Notes: generated by a model from the sequence alone, not told the origin. Shown: positions 1 through 8,760, numbered from the stretch's first letter. The stretch: DNA of 64,000 bases from Streptomyces shenzhenensis (GCF_003688995.1 NZ_PENI01000003.1:1-64000); one strand, 5' to 3'. Program-made: numbers and translations.

Positions 1-107
1 CTTGATGGGGTAAGGCTCCCAGTAGACGACTGGGTTGATAGGCCGGATCTGGAAGCACGGTAACGTGTGGAGGTGACCGGTACTAATAGGCCGAGGGCTT
101 GTCCTCA
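1..107 (+). rRNA. 23S rRNA, 3' end (partial)
   Basis: The first ~107 bases match the conserved end of bacterial 23S rRNA, including the segment reading ggtactaataggccgaggg near position 78-96 that closes the molecule. The 5' part lies outside the window. It is followed by a short AT-richer spacer and then 5S, the normal rrn order. The exact 3' end is estimated from the pairing region and could be off by a few bases. Confidence 0.93.
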
Positions 108-219
108 GTTGCTCGCGTCCACTGTGTAAGTTCTGAGGCAACGAACGGTTTGCCGGCTTCGAGTAGAAGAGCTGGAACAGACAACTGAAGAGTGTGCTTG
201 TTCGCTCGAAACCATTAGG

Positions 220-339
220 GTTTCGGTGGTCATAGCGTGAGGGAAACGCCCGGTTACATTCCGAACCCGGAAGCTAAGCCTTACAGCGCCGATGGTACTG
301 CAGGGGGGACCCTGTGGGAGAGTAGGACACCGCCGAACA
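220..339 (+). rRNA. 5S rRNA
   Basis: About 120 nt. The 5' end (gtttcggtgg) pairs with the 3' end (ccgccgaac) as in the 5S helix I, and the internal block ccgaacccggaagctaag is the conserved loop region of 5S. It lies ~110 nt after 23S, so it is the last gene of the rrn operon. No tRNA is visible in the spacer or after it. Confidence 0.95.
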
Positions 340-347
340 ATCTTTGT

Positions 348-397
348 AGGACCCCTGGTCACCAGCGTTCAGCTGGGACCAGGGGTCCTTTTTGTTT
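348..397 (+). terminator. rrn operon terminator
   Basis: A 13-bp perfect stem (aggacccctggtc at 348-360 with gaccaggggtcct at 377-389), a 16-nt loop and a run of T (ttttgttttt) make a textbook intrinsic terminator directly after 5S. Confidence 0.93.
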
Positions 398-465
398 TTC
401 CGAAGCGTGCCGGACACGTCCGACTGCGCGAGAATGACTTGCGGTACTGAAGACAGGAGTCACCG

Positions 466-2466
466 ATGTCCACCAACTCTCCCGACGACCGACCGGAGCG
501 CGATCAGCGGCGACGGGACAGTGGTGACCGTGACCGTGGCGGCTACCGCGGGGGCCCGTCTCGCGGCAACGACCGGGGCGAGCGCGGCAGTTACGTACGC
601 CGTGACGACCGTGGCGGCGACCGGGACCGGGACCGTGGTTTCCGGCGCGACGGCGATCGACCGTCGTATCGCCGTGATGACCGCGACCACCGGGGCGAGC
701 GGCGGGACGACGACCGTGGCGATCGCGGCGGGTACGGCGGGTATCCCCGCCGCGACGACCGCGGTGGGCACCGTGGCCGTGACGACCGCGGCGGCGATCG
801 CGACCGTGGTTTCCGTCGCGATGACCACGGCGAGCGCGGTGGATTCCGGCGTGACGACAGCCGCGGTGAGCAGCGGGGCGACTACCGGGGTGACCGGGGC
901 GACCGCGGAGGGTTCCGTGGCCGTGACGACCGGGACCGAGGCTTCCAGCGGGACGACCGTCGTGATGACCGGCGTGGCGGTGACCGTCCCGACTTCCGCC
1001 GTGATGACCGTCGCGGTGGCGACCGTCCCGACTTCCGTCGTGATGACCGTCGCGGTGGTGACCGCCCTGACTTCCGTCGTGACGATCGGCGTGGCGGTGA
1101 CCGTCCCGACTTCCGCCGTGACGATCGGCGTGGTGGCGACCGTCCCGACTTCCGTCGTGATGAGCGGCGTGGCGGTGACCGCCCTGACTTCCGTCGTGAC
1201 GATCGGCGTGGTGGCGACCGTCCCGACTTCCGTCGTGATGAGCGGCGTGGCGGTGACCGGCCTGAGTTCCGTCGTGACGATCGGCGTGGTGGTGACCGTC
1301 CCGACTTCCGCCGTGATGACCGCCGGGACGATCGCGACCGTGGTTTCCGCCGGGACGACCGCGGCGATCGTGGTGACCGTGGCGGATTCCGCGGGCGTGA
1401 CGACCGCCGGGACGACCGTCGTGAGGACCGCCGTGACGATCGGCGGGACTTCCGGCGTGATGACCGCGGCGACCGTGGTGAACGCGGTGGTTTCCGTCGC
1501 GACGATCGCCGGGATGACCGCCGGGATGACCGGCGCGACGATCGCGGCCAGGGTTTCCGGCGGGACGATCGTGGTGGCCGTCCCGGTGGTGGATTCCGCG
1601 GGCGGGACGACCGGCGCGGTGGCGGTGGGCGCTTCCGTGAGGACCGTGAGCGCGACCGGGACCGCGAGCCGATCAAGCGGCTGCCGATCCCGGAGGACGT
1701 CACGGGCGACGAGATCGACAAGGACGTACGGCAGGAGCTGCAGAGCCTGCCCAAGACGCTCGCCGAGGACGTCGCCAGGAACCTCGTGATGGTGGCCCGG
1801 CTACTCGACGAGGACCCCGAGGGCGCATACGGCTACTCCAAGGTGGCCCTGCGTCTGGCGTCGCGCGTCGCCGCCGTACGGGAGGCGGCCGGGTTCGCGG
1901 CGTACGCCAACCAGAAGTACGCGGAGGCGCTCGCCGAGTTCCGGGCCGCGCGGCGGATGACAGGGAATGTCGACCTGTGGCCCGTGATGGCCGACTGCGA
2001 GCGCGGTCTTGGCCGGCCGGAGAAGGCGCTCGACATGGCCGGTGCCCCTGAGGTGCACAAGCTGGACAAGGCCGGGCAGGTCGAGATGCGGCTCGTCGCG
2101 GCCGGCGCCCGGCGTGACATGGGCCAGCTGGACGCGGCCATCGTGACGCTGCAGAGCCCCGAGCTGGCCTCCAACTCCGTGCAGCCGTGGACCGCGCGTC
2201 TGCGGTACGCCTACGCGGACGCGCTGCTCGCCGCCGGGCGGGAGGGCGAGGCCCGCGAGTGGTTCGCCAAGGCCGTCGAGGCCGACCGGGACGGCAGCAC
2301 GGATGCCTCCGACCGGCTGGCCGAGCTGGACGGCGTGGAGTTCGTCGACGTGCTGGACGACGAGGCGGGCGTCGAGGAAGACGACGTCAAGGACGGCGCC
2401 ACCGCCGAGGGGCCGCGCGACGCCTCGGCGAAGGACACCCAGGAAGGCGACGGCGACAAGGACTGA
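466..2466 (+). CDS. RG/RD-rich protein with C-terminal TPR-like domain
   Basis: 666 residues. Residues 1 to ~400 are a low-complexity chain of Arg, Asp and Gly (DDRGDRGG, DDRRGGDRPDFRR), with no predicted fold by eye. Residues ~400-640 are an ordinary alpha-helical domain resembling tetratricopeptide repeats, followed by an acidic tail. RGG/RD-rich tails are typical of RNA-binding proteins and of proteins that condense with RNA, so an RNA-linked role is plausible but inferred. ATG at 466 follows acaggag at the right spacing. The gene sits just after an rRNA operon and converges with the DUF1015 gene across a shared hairpin. The repetitive DNA leaves the other reading frames open too; those are shadows. 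Confidence 0.85.
   Translation: MSTNSPDDRPERDQRRRDSGDRDRGGYRGGPSRGNDRGERGSYVRRDDRGGDRDRDRGFRRDGDRPSYRRDDRDHRGERRDDDRGDRGGYGGYPRRDDRGGHRGRDDRGGDRDRGFRRDDHGERGGFRRDDSRGEQRGDYRGDRGDRGGFRGRDDRDRGFQRDDRRDDRRGGDRPDFRRDDRRGGDRPDFRRDDRRGGDRPDFRRDDRRGGDRPDFRRDDRRGGDRPDFRRDERRGGDRPDFRRDDRRGGDRPDFRRDERRGGDRPEFRRDDRRGGDRPDFRRDDRRDDRDRGFRRDDRGDRGDRGGFRGRDDRRDDRREDRRDDRRDFRRDDRGDRGERGGFRRDDRRDDRRDDRRDDRGQGFRRDDRGGRPGGGFRGRDDRRGGGGRFREDRERDRDREPIKRLPIPEDVTGDEIDKDVRQELQSLPKTLAEDVARNLVMVARLLDEDPEGAYGYSKVALRLASRVAAVREAAGFAAYANQKYAEALAEFRAARRMTGNVDLWPVMADCERGLGRPEKALDMAGAPEVHKLDKAGQVEMRLVAAGARRDMGQLDAAIVTLQSPELASNSVQPWTARLRYAYADALLAAGREGEAREWFAKAVEADRDGSTDASDRLAELDGVEFVDVLDDEAGVEEDDVKDGATAEGPRDASAKDTQEGDGDKD
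964..1314 (+). repeat. nine tandem 39-bp repeats inside the RG/RD-rich gene
   Basis: Nine in-frame copies of a 13-residue unit, DDRRGGDRPDFRR, at residues 167-283. Units 6 and 8 carry DE for DD, and unit 8 has PEF for PDF. Copies differ mainly at synonymous positions, so the array has been expanding and drifting under amino-acid selection. Copy number is likely to vary between strains. Confidence 0.9.
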
Positions 2467-2481
2467 CGTACGCCGTCGAAC

Positions 2482-2509
2482 GGGGCAGGTCCGGTTCCGG
2501 GCCTGCCCC
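2482..2509. terminator. bidirectional hairpin between convergent genes
   Basis: ggggcagg (2482-2489) pairs with cctgcccc (2502-2509), and the intervening ccgg/ccgg can extend the stem. It lies in the 72-nt gap between the + strand RG/RD gene and the - strand DUF1015 gene and probably ends both transcripts. There is only a weak T run on the + side. Confidence 0.6.
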
Positions 2510-2538
2510 TTCTGTCGTCTCAGAGGTCCTGTTGTCGG

Positions 2539-3822
2539 TCAGCGGTCCAGCATCCGCAGCACCAGGCCCGACGCCGGCTTCGGGCCGAACGACGTCGATT
2601 TGCGGGGCATCGTCACGCCCTGGCGGGCCAGATCGCGTACGACGTCCTCGTGGACCGGGTGCATCAAGACCGCCGTACCGCCGTCGCGTTCCGCCTTGGC
2701 GACGGTGGCGGCCGTGTCGTGGATGTAGGCGATGTGCGCCGGGGAGTCCTCGGGGATGCGCCAGACGTGGTCGAGGAGCGTGGCGTGCAGGACCGTCGCG
2801 TCGAGGCTGCGCCAGGCCGCGGGACGGTCGGCGGGGACGGTACGGGCCAGCAGGCCGGGGTCCGGGCGGTCGACGAGGTGGAAGGCGCCGTCGCCGGCGA
2901 GCAGGAAGGCGTTGCCGGCGCCCGCCGCCTCGGCCAGGGCCGCCAGGGCGTCCGGCAGCGGTGTCGCCAGGTGGCGTACCCGGAAGAGCCCGTCCAGAGC
3001 GGACAGCGCGTCCGCCACCGGCAGCCCGTGCAGCAGGCGGTGGATGGCGCGGACGCGCAGCGGATAGCGGGCCGTGTCCACCAGGAGGACCAGACCGTAG
3101 TCCCAGGGGCTGGGCGACGGATGCTCCGTGCGAAGCCGCAGACAGGTGGCCCAGCGGTGGTGGCCGTCGGCGATCAGGGCCTGGTGGCGGGCGAGGTCGG
3201 TCTGTACGCGGGCCACGTCCTCGGGGTCGGTGACCGACCACAGGAGGTGGCGGAAGCCGTCCTCGGTCGTCGTGGCGAGCAGCGGGGTGCGCTCGACGGT
3301 GTGTTCCACGACATCGGCCGCGGCGCCGTTGCCGTGGTAGGTCAGCAGCAGGGGTTCGAGGTTGGCGGAGGTGGCCCGCATCAGCGCGGCACGGTCCGCG
3401 ACGACGGGCGGCATGACCTCCTCGTGCGGCAGCACGACGCCCTCGGCCGGTTCCGACAGGCGCAGGGCGCCGATGATGCCGCGCTGGAGCATGCCGTCGC
3501 CGTCGCGCTGCTCGTAGACGTACAGACCAGGTTCGGGGTCGGGGATCAGCACGCCCTCGGCCAGCCAGTGGTGCAGGGTCTCGGCCGCCTGCTTGTTGCT
3601 CTCGGCGGGCGTGTCCGCCTGCGGAAGGATCAGCCGAACGATGTTGTGGGGGTCGGCCGACTGGAGGTGCCGCAAGCCGTCCGGACGTACCACGACGTCG
3701 TACGGCGGGGACGTCACGGCCGCCAGACTTCCGACCCGTTCGGGGTCGTAGCGCAGGCCGCGGAACGGGGTGAGTTCCAGGCCGCGGCGCGTCTTCGCTT
3801 CCGGGTGACCTGCTGTGTTCAT
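2539..3822 (-). CDS. DUF1015 family protein
   Basis: 427 residues, close to the usual length of the DUF1015 family. Recognisable features are the N-terminal LTPFRGLRYDP and SPPYDVV blocks, the ADGHHRWATCLRLR segment in the middle and a C-terminal MPRKSTSFGPKP block. The family is widespread, has no established reaction, and is sometimes annotated as a SpoOJ/ParA-ParB-like protein without proof. The start at MNTAGHPE was chosen because upstream codons have no coding character; the open frame continues far upstream only because stops are rare at this G+C. It is divergent from the HAD-IIA gene with a 72-nt gap that must hold both promoters. Confidence 0.85.
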   Translation of the reverse strand: MNTAGHPEAKTRRGLELTPFRGLRYDPERVGSLAAVTSPPYDVVVRPDGLRHLQSADPHNIVRLILPQADTPAESNKQAAETLHHWLAEGVLIPDPEPGLYVYEQRDGDGMLQRGIIGALRLSEPAEGVVLPHEEVMPPVVADRAALMRATSANLEPLLLTYHGNGAAADVVEHTVERTPLLATTTEDGFRHLLWSVTDPEDVARVQTDLARHQALIADGHHRWATCLRLRTEHPSPSPWDYGLVLLVDTARYPLRVRAIHRLLHGLPVADALSALDGLFRVRHLATPLPDALAALAEAAGAGNAFLLAGDGAFHLVDRPDPGLLARTVPADRPAAWRSLDATVLHATLLDHVWRIPEDSPAHIAYIHDTAATVAKAERDGGTAVLMHPVHEDVVRDLARQGVTMPRKSTSFGPKPASGLVLRMLDR

Positions 3823-3894
3823 CCCGGCATCGTACGTGTGTCGGTGGCATGCGGGATGATCGGAGGAAAACGGCGCAGCAAGGAGCGATGCGGA

Positions 3895-4923
3895 ATGAGC
3901 CAGGGCGTCAGGACGAGGCCCGAGGGCAGTGGACAGCCCCTGAGCGAGGCGTACGACACGGCGCTGCTCGACCTGGACGGGGTGGTGTACGCGGGCGGGA
4001 ACGCCATCGTGCACGCGGTCGAGTCGCTGGCGGCGGCCCGCACGGGCGGGATGCATCTGGCGTATGTCACGAACAACGCGCTGCGCACACCGGACACGGT
4101 GGCCGGGCACCTGACCGAGCTGGGGATCCCGGCGGGGGCCGAGGACGTCATCACCTCCGCGCAGGCGGTGGCGCGGCTGATCAGCGAGCAGTTGCCGCCG
4201 GGCGCGCGGGTGCTGGTCGTCGGCGGCGAGGGGTTGCGGTCGGCGCTGCGGGAGCGCGGTCTGCGACCGGTGGAGTCGGCGGACGACGATCCGGCGGCGG
4301 TCGCGCAGGGGTACGGCGGGCCGGACCTGGCCTGGGGCCGGTTCGCGGAGGCGTGCTACGCCGTCGCGCGGGGCGTGCCGTGGTTCGCCTCCAACACGGA
4401 TCTGACGATTCCGAGCGGACGCGGTATCGCCCCGGGCAACGGCGCGGCGGTGGAGGTCGTACGGATCGCCACGGGCGCCGAGCCGCAGGTGGCGGGCAAG
4501 CCGCTGCCGCCCATGCACCGGGAGACGATCCTGCGGACCGGAGCGGTGCGCCCGCTGGTCGTCGGGGACCGGCTGGACACGGACATCGAGGGCGCGTTCA
4601 ACGGCGGCGTCGACTCGCTGCTCGTGCTGACGGGCGTCACCGACGGGGCCCAACTGCTCGCCGCGCCGCCCCGGCACCGGCCCACCTATGTGGACGCCGA
4701 CCTGCGCGGTCTGCTCACGGGACAGCCGGAGGTCGCCCAGGACGGCGCGGGCTTTCGCTGTGCGGGCTGGACGGCGACGGCCACCGACGGCCGGCTGGAG
4801 CTGACCGGGGACGGCGCGGCCCTCGACGGGCTGCGCGCCCTGTGCGCGGCGGCCTGGACGGCGGCCGGCGAGGGTTCCTGCGAGCTGGACGGGGGTAAGG
4901 CACTGGCGCGGCTCGCACTGTGA
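3895..4923 (+). CDS. HAD-IIA family phosphatase (NagD-like)
   Basis: 342 residues. The nucleophile motif DLDGVVYAG is near residue 23, the motif II region is YVTNNALRTP, and the C-terminal part has GKPLPPMH and the VVGDRLDTDIEGAFNGG motif that binds Mg2+. This is the cap-IIA layout of NagD/PNPP-type enzymes, which hydrolyse small phosphate esters; the real substrate is not readable from sequence. ATG 3895 is preceded by aaggag with 9 nt spacing; an ATG at 3888 is out of frame. A C-terminal extension of ~80 residues beyond the HAD core (ending GKALARLAL) is common in actinobacterial members. Confidence 0.85.
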   Translation: MSQGVRTRPEGSGQPLSEAYDTALLDLDGVVYAGGNAIVHAVESLAAARTGGMHLAYVTNNALRTPDTVAGHLTELGIPAGAEDVITSAQAVARLISEQLPPGARVLVVGGEGLRSALRERGLRPVESADDDPAAVAQGYGGPDLAWGRFAEACYAVARGVPWFASNTDLTIPSGRGIAPGNGAAVEVVRIATGAEPQVAGKPLPPMHRETILRTGAVRPLVVGDRLDTDIEGAFNGGVDSLLVLTGVTDGAQLLAAPPRHRPTYVDADLRGLLTGQPEVAQDGAGFRCAGWTATATDGRLELTGDGAALDGLRALCAAAWTAAGEGSCELDGGKALARLAL

Positions 4924-4966
4924 CGCGGACGGTTCCGGGGCTCGGGTTCGGCATCGAGATGCGATG

Positions 4967-4985
4967 CGAGGGTAGGCTAACCTAA
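4967..4985 (+). promoter_or_regulatory. iron box (DmdR1/IdeR-type operator)
   Basis: cgagggtaggctaacctaa matches 16 of 19 positions of the streptomycete iron box TTAGGTTAGGCTAACCTAA, with the right half perfect. It ends 5 nt before the GTG of the first permease gene, so the iron-loaded repressor would cover the -10 region (taggct, 4973-4978) and the transcription start. This fits iron-repressed expression of the siderophore importer behind it. Confidence 0.85.
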
Positions 4986-4989
4986 CCCC

Positions 4990-6033
4990 GTGTTGGTCGA
5001 CAGTCCTCCCGAAGAACGCGCGGAACATGCCTCCGCGCCCCCGACCCGCCGTACGGCGCGGGCCCTCGGGCTCCTCGTCGCCGTCGCGGTCCTGCTGCTC
5101 GTCGCCCTGGCGAGCATCGCGATCGGGGCGAAAGAGCTGTCGCCGGAACAGGTCTGGCACGGGTTGTTCCACGATACGGGCACATACGGCGACGTGGTCG
5201 TCGACGAGCGGCTGTCGCGCACGATCCTCGGGCTGCTCGTCGGTGCCGCGCTCGGTCTCTCCGGAGCCGTGCTGCAGGCGCTCACCCGCAACCCGCTGGC
5301 CGACCCCGGACTGCTCGGCATCAACGCGGGCGCGTCCGCCGCGGTCGTCACGGCCATGACCTTCTTCGGCGTCACCAGCCTGAGCGGTTATGTGTGGTTC
5401 GCGTTCGTCGGCGCCGCCGCCGTCGGCGCGCTGGTGTGGTTCCTCGGCGGCAGCCGGGGCGCGACCCCGGTGCGGCTGGCGCTCGCCGGAACGGCGATCA
5501 GCGCGGCCCTGTACGGCTACCTCCAGGCCGTGATGATCACGGACGACGCCGCGCTGGGCAAGATGCGCTTCTGGACGGTGGGTTCGCTGGCCTCGGCCAC
5601 CGGCTCGACCATCGTGCAGGTCCTGCCGTTCCTCGCGGCCGGCACGGTCCTCGCGCTGCTGCTCGCCCGGCCGCTGAACGCCGTGGCGATGGGCGACGAC
5701 ACGGCCCGTGCCCTCGGCGCCAACCTCAACCGCACCCGCGCGCTGGCCATGCTCGCCGCGACCGTGCTGTGCGGCGCCGCGACCGCGGCCTGCGGGCCCA
5801 TCGTGTTCGTCGGCCTGATGGTGCCGCACGCCGTGCGCTCGTTCACCGGCCCCGACCTGCGCTGGATCCTGCCGTACGCGACCGTCCTGTCGCCCGTGCT
5901 GCTGCTCGGCGCCGATGTCCTCGGACGGATCGTCGCGCGCCCCGCGGAACTCCAGGTCGGCATCGTCACCGCGATCATCGGCGGCCCGGTCTTTATCTTT
6001 CTCGTACGACGGCGGAGGACGGCGCAGCTGTGA
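4990..6033 (+). CDS. FecCD-family iron-siderophore ABC permease 1
   Basis: 347 residues, about nine to ten hydrophobic helices after a short polar N-terminus. Family signatures include GLSGAVLQALTRNPLADPGLLGIN near residue 90 and CGPIVFVGLMVPHAVRSFTGPD near residue 270, the coupling segment for the ATPase. It forms one half of the membrane channel that imports Fe3+-siderophores. The GTG at 4990 lies only 5 nt after the iron box and has no ribosome-binding site, so the mRNA is probably leaderless. It overlaps the next gene by 4 nt. No siderophore-binding lipoprotein gene is in the window, so the binding protein must be encoded elsewhere. Confidence 0.9.
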   Translation: MLVDSPPEERAEHASAPPTRRTARALGLLVAVAVLLLVALASIAIGAKELSPEQVWHGLFHDTGTYGDVVVDERLSRTILGLLVGAALGLSGAVLQALTRNPLADPGLLGINAGASAAVVTAMTFFGVTSLSGYVWFAFVGAAAVGALVWFLGGSRGATPVRLALAGTAISAALYGYLQAVMITDDAALGKMRFWTVGSLASATGSTIVQVLPFLAAGTVLALLLARPLNAVAMGDDTARALGANLNRTRALAMLAATVLCGAATAACGPIVFVGLMVPHAVRSFTGPDLRWILPYATVLSPVLLLGADVLGRIVARPAELQVGIVTAIIGGPVFIFLVRRRRTAQL

Positions 6034-7094
6034 AGACCCATCAGACGAGCCGTGCGGGCCGCGCCGTGCGTGCCGTGCGCGCCCCCGGAGGGCTCTCGCT
6101 GCGGCTGGACCCGCGCGCCCTGACCGTGGTCGTCCTGCTGCTCATCGCCGCCGGGGCCGCGAGCGTGCTGCTGATCGGCACCGGCGACGCCGCGATCCCG
6201 GCCGGCGACGTCGTGCGCACCCTGGCCGGGAACGGCACCGCGTTCCAGGAGTTCATCGTCAACGAACTGCGGCTGCCGCGCGTCCTGGTCGGCCTGCTGG
6301 TCGGCGCCTCGCTCGGGCTCGGCGGCGCCCTGTTCCAGTCCGTGTCGCGCAACCCGCTGGGCAGCCCGGACGTGCTGGGCCTCTCGCAGGGCTCCACGGC
6401 GGGCGCACTCGTCGTGATCGTGCTGATGTCCGGGTCCGCCGCCGCGGTCACCGTCGGGGCGCTCGCCGGCGGTCTGGTCACCGGGCTCGCCATCTATCTG
6501 TTCGCCTGGAAGCGGGGCGTGCACGGATACCGGCTGGTCCTGGTCGGCATCGGCGTCAACGCGATCGTCACCGCCGTCAACGGCTATCTGCTCACCAAGG
6601 CCGACCTGGTGGACGCCGCCCGCGCGGTCGTGTGGATGACGGGGTCCCTCAACGGCCGTGACTGGACCCAGGTCTGGCCGCTGCTCGGGCTGTGCGCCGT
6701 CCTCGTACCGGTCGTCCTCGCCAACGCGCGGGGGCTCAGGATGACGGAGATGGGCGACGACGTCTCGTACGCCCTCGGGGTGCGCGTCGAGCGGGTACGG
6801 ATGCTGATGCTGGTGGCGGCCGTGCTGCTGACCGCGGGCGCGACCGCCGCCGCGGGCCCCGTCAGCTTCGTGGCGCTCACCGCGCCGCAGCTCGCCCGGC
6901 GTCTGACCCGCTCGCCGGGCCCCAACCTGGTGCCCGCCCTGTGCATGGGTGCCACCCTGCTGGTCACCGCCGACTGGGCCGCGCAGCGCGTGTTCGGCGC
7001 CGACCAGTTGCCCGTCGGTGTGGTCACCGGCGTCCTCGGCGGCGTCTATCTGCTGTGGCTGCTGGTCACCGAGCGCAAGGCGGGCCGGATATGA
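6030..7094 (+). CDS. FecCD-family iron-siderophore ABC permease 2
   Basis: 354 residues. A second permease paralogue: an Arg-rich ~40-residue cytoplasmic N-terminus, then ~10 membrane segments with GLGGALFQSVSRNPLGSPDVLG and AAGPVSFVALTAPQLARRL. The two permeases should form the heterodimeric channel. GTG 6030 overlaps the previous stop (GTGA), and its own stop overlaps the ATPase start (ATGA), so the three genes are translationally coupled. Control should come from the iron box at 4967. Confidence 0.9.
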   Translation: MKTHQTSRAGRAVRAVRAPGGLSLRLDPRALTVVVLLLIAAGAASVLLIGTGDAAIPAGDVVRTLAGNGTAFQEFIVNELRLPRVLVGLLVGASLGLGGALFQSVSRNPLGSPDVLGLSQGSTAGALVVIVLMSGSAAAVTVGALAGGLVTGLAIYLFAWKRGVHGYRLVLVGIGVNAIVTAVNGYLLTKADLVDAARAVVWMTGSLNGRDWTQVWPLLGLCAVLVPVVLANARGLRMTEMGDDVSYALGVRVERVRMLMLVAAVLLTAGATAAAGPVSFVALTAPQLARRLTRSPGPNLVPALCMGATLLVTADWAAQRVFGADQLPVGVVTGVLGGVYLLWLLVTERKAGRI

Positions 7095-7963
7095 GCGGCG
7101 TCCACGAGAACGGCGGCGCATCGCACAAGAACACCCTAAGGAGCACCGTGAACCGCCTGTCCGCCGAGAACGTCACCCTCGCCTACGACCAGCGTGTCAT
7201 CGCCGAGCAGTTGTCGGTGGAGATCCCCGACAACTCCTTCACGGTGATCGTCGGCCCGAACGCGTGCGGCAAGTCGACCCTGCTGCGGGCGCTGTCGCGG
7301 ATGCTGAAGCCGGCCACCGGCCGGGTGCTCCTGGACGGGCAGGTCATCCAGTCGATGCCCGCGAAGCAGGTCGCGCGCACCCTGGGCCTGCTGCCCCAGT
7401 CGTCGATCGCGCCCGACGGGATCACCGTGGGCGATCTGGTGGGCCGCGGCCGGTATCCGCACCAGGGGATCCTGCGCCAGTGGTCGGCCGAGGACGAGCG
7501 GGTCGTACAGGAGTCCATGGCCCAGACCGGCGTCGCCGAACTGGCCGACCGCTATGTCGACGAGCTGTCCGGCGGTCAGCGGCAGCGGGTGTGGATCGCC
7601 ATGGCGCTCGCCCAGCAGACCCCGCTGCTGCTGCTCGACGAGCCGACCACCTATCTGGACATCCAGCACCAGATAGACGTTCTCGACCTGTGCGCCGAAC
7701 TGCACGAGCAGCAGGGCCGCACCCTGGTCGCCGTGCTGCACGACCTGAACCACGCCGCCCGGTACGCCACCCATCTCATCGCCCTGCGGGCCGGCCGGAT
7801 CGTCGCCGAGGGCGCGCCCGACGACGTGGTCACCGCCGACCTGGTCGAGGAGGTCTTCGGGCTGCGCTGCCAGGTCATCGACGACCCGGAGACGGGCACC
7901 CCGCTGGTGGTACCGGCGGCCCGCAAGGCACGCGCCCGCGTACCGGCCGGCGACGCGAAGTAG
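7091..7963 (+). CDS. iron-siderophore ABC transporter ATPase (FepC-like)
   Basis: 290 residues. Walker A GPNACGKST (residue ~56), signature LSGGQRQRVWIA and Walker B LLLLDEPTTYLD are all intact, followed by the H-loop (LHDLNHAARY). It belongs to the FepC/FecE subfamily that powers FecCD permeases. Two starts are possible: ATG 7091, coupled to the permease stop, or GTG 7148, which has aaggag at 7138-7143 just ahead and would remove 19 residues of non-conserved leader. I keep 7091 but the shorter protein (271 residues) is a real alternative. It ends the operon, 22 nt before the convergent SCP2 gene. Confidence 0.9.
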   Translation: MSGVHENGGASHKNTLRSTVNRLSAENVTLAYDQRVIAEQLSVEIPDNSFTVIVGPNACGKSTLLRALSRMLKPATGRVLLDGQVIQSMPAKQVARTLGLLPQSSIAPDGITVGDLVGRGRYPHQGILRQWSAEDERVVQESMAQTGVAELADRYVDELSGGQRQRVWIAMALAQQTPLLLLDEPTTYLDIQHQIDVLDLCAELHEQQGRTLVAVLHDLNHAARYATHLIALRAGRIVAEGAPDDVVTADLVEEVFGLRCQVIDDPETGTPLVVPAARKARARVPAGDAK

Positions 7964-7985
7964 CCCCTGTCGTCACCTTCAGCTA

Positions 7986-8333
7986 CTAGAGGAGCTTTCG
8001 CAGGCGGAACAGGTCGAGCAGGTTTGCCTCCAGCTTCACCCGGCCCGAGCCCCAGGCCCTGGCGAAGTTCAGCTCGCCGTCGACCAGGGAGACCAGGTCC
8101 TCACCCGCCATGGCGAGTCTGATCTGCGCCTTCGCGAGCGGTGGCCCCTGGAGGGTGTCGTCGATCTTGATCCGGCCGTCGGTCATCCGGCCCGTGAAGG
8201 TGACGTCCAGGTCGGTGATGTGACAGCTCACCGAGCGGTCCAGGGCCGCGGCGTCGCGGACGTCGCCCTCGGCCGACTGCATGTTGTCCGAAAGTTTTTC
8301 GAGTGCCGCGCGGCACTCCTCGATCGTGGCCAT
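7986..8333 (-). CDS. SCP2 sterol-binding domain protein
   Basis: 115 residues, the size of a single SCP2 (sterol carrier protein 2) domain. The N-terminal MATIEECRAALEKL helix, the alternating strands around SVSCHITDLDVTFTGRM and the hydrophobic C-terminal VKLEANLLDLFRLRKLL fit that fold, which binds lipids in a hydrophobic tunnel. Its cellular ligand is unknown. It is divergent from the next gene with a 42-nt gap, so the two promoters overlap. Conserved location beside tlyA in actinomycetes is from memory. Confidence 0.75.
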   Translation of the reverse strand: MATIEECRAALEKLSDNMQSAEGDVRDAAALDRSVSCHITDLDVTFTGRMTDGRIKIDDTLQGPPLAKAQIRLAMAGEDLVSLVDGELNFARAWGSGRVKLEANLLDLFRLRKLL

Positions 8334-8375
8334 CGCGACCGACGGTACCCCAGCGCTTCGGGGTAGCGTCTGGGC

Positions 8376-8753
8376 ATGAGCGACACTGTGCCCGAGAGCG
8401 GGGCCCGGGCGGACGCGCCGGTCCCGGCACCGCAGCCCCCGGCCGGAACCCGGCACGAGACCTCGTACGAGCCCGAGGACGGCCGCGGGCCCGCGCACGC
8501 ACCCGGGTGGCCCGTCGGCGCCCCCGAGCCCGACCCGGCCCCGGCCCCGCTGGGCGTCCCGCGCACCCCCACCGGCGACGCCGACGTCGACGCGGGCCTG
8601 GAGCGGCTGGCCGACGCCGACCACCTCGCCACCGACGGACATGTCGAGGTGTACGAGGATGTACACAGGGGGCTGCGTGACGCGCTCACCGCGCTCGACG
8701 CCCGCCCGGGTCCGCCGGCGCCCCCGAGGCCGTCGTACGAAGTCAGGAGCTGA
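8376..8753 (+). CDS. hypothetical protein, Pro-rich N-terminus
   Basis: 125 residues. Residues 1-65 are rich in Pro, Ala, Glu and Gly and probably disordered. Residues ~68-112 (DADVDAGLERLADADHL, HVEVYEDVHRGLRDALTAL) look like a small helical hairpin that is probably the conserved core. No known family recognised. It lies 7 nt upstream of tlyA in the same direction and is likely its operon leader gene. High third-position G+C and a clean start support it being real. Confidence 0.7.
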   Translation: MSDTVPESGARADAPVPAPQPPAGTRHETSYEPEDGRGPAHAPGWPVGAPEPDPAPAPLGVPRTPTGDADVDAGLERLADADHLATDGHVEVYEDVHRGLRDALTALDARPGPPAPPRPSYEVRS

Positions 8754-8760
8754 ACCGAAC

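Noticed and set aside
964..1314. CRISPR-like array
   Set aside because: Units are contiguous, with no spacers, and encode an in-frame 13-residue repeat.
392..1789. Long open frames in other phases over the RG/RD-rich gene
   Set aside because: They arise because the 39-bp repeat and Arg/Gly/Asp codons lack stops in all frames; the +466 frame alone has a ribosome-binding site and leads into a normal folded domain.
3823..5829. N-terminal extension of the DUF1015 frame (about 670 codons more)
   Set aside because: It lies antisense to the HAD-IIA and permease genes and has shadow-like composition.
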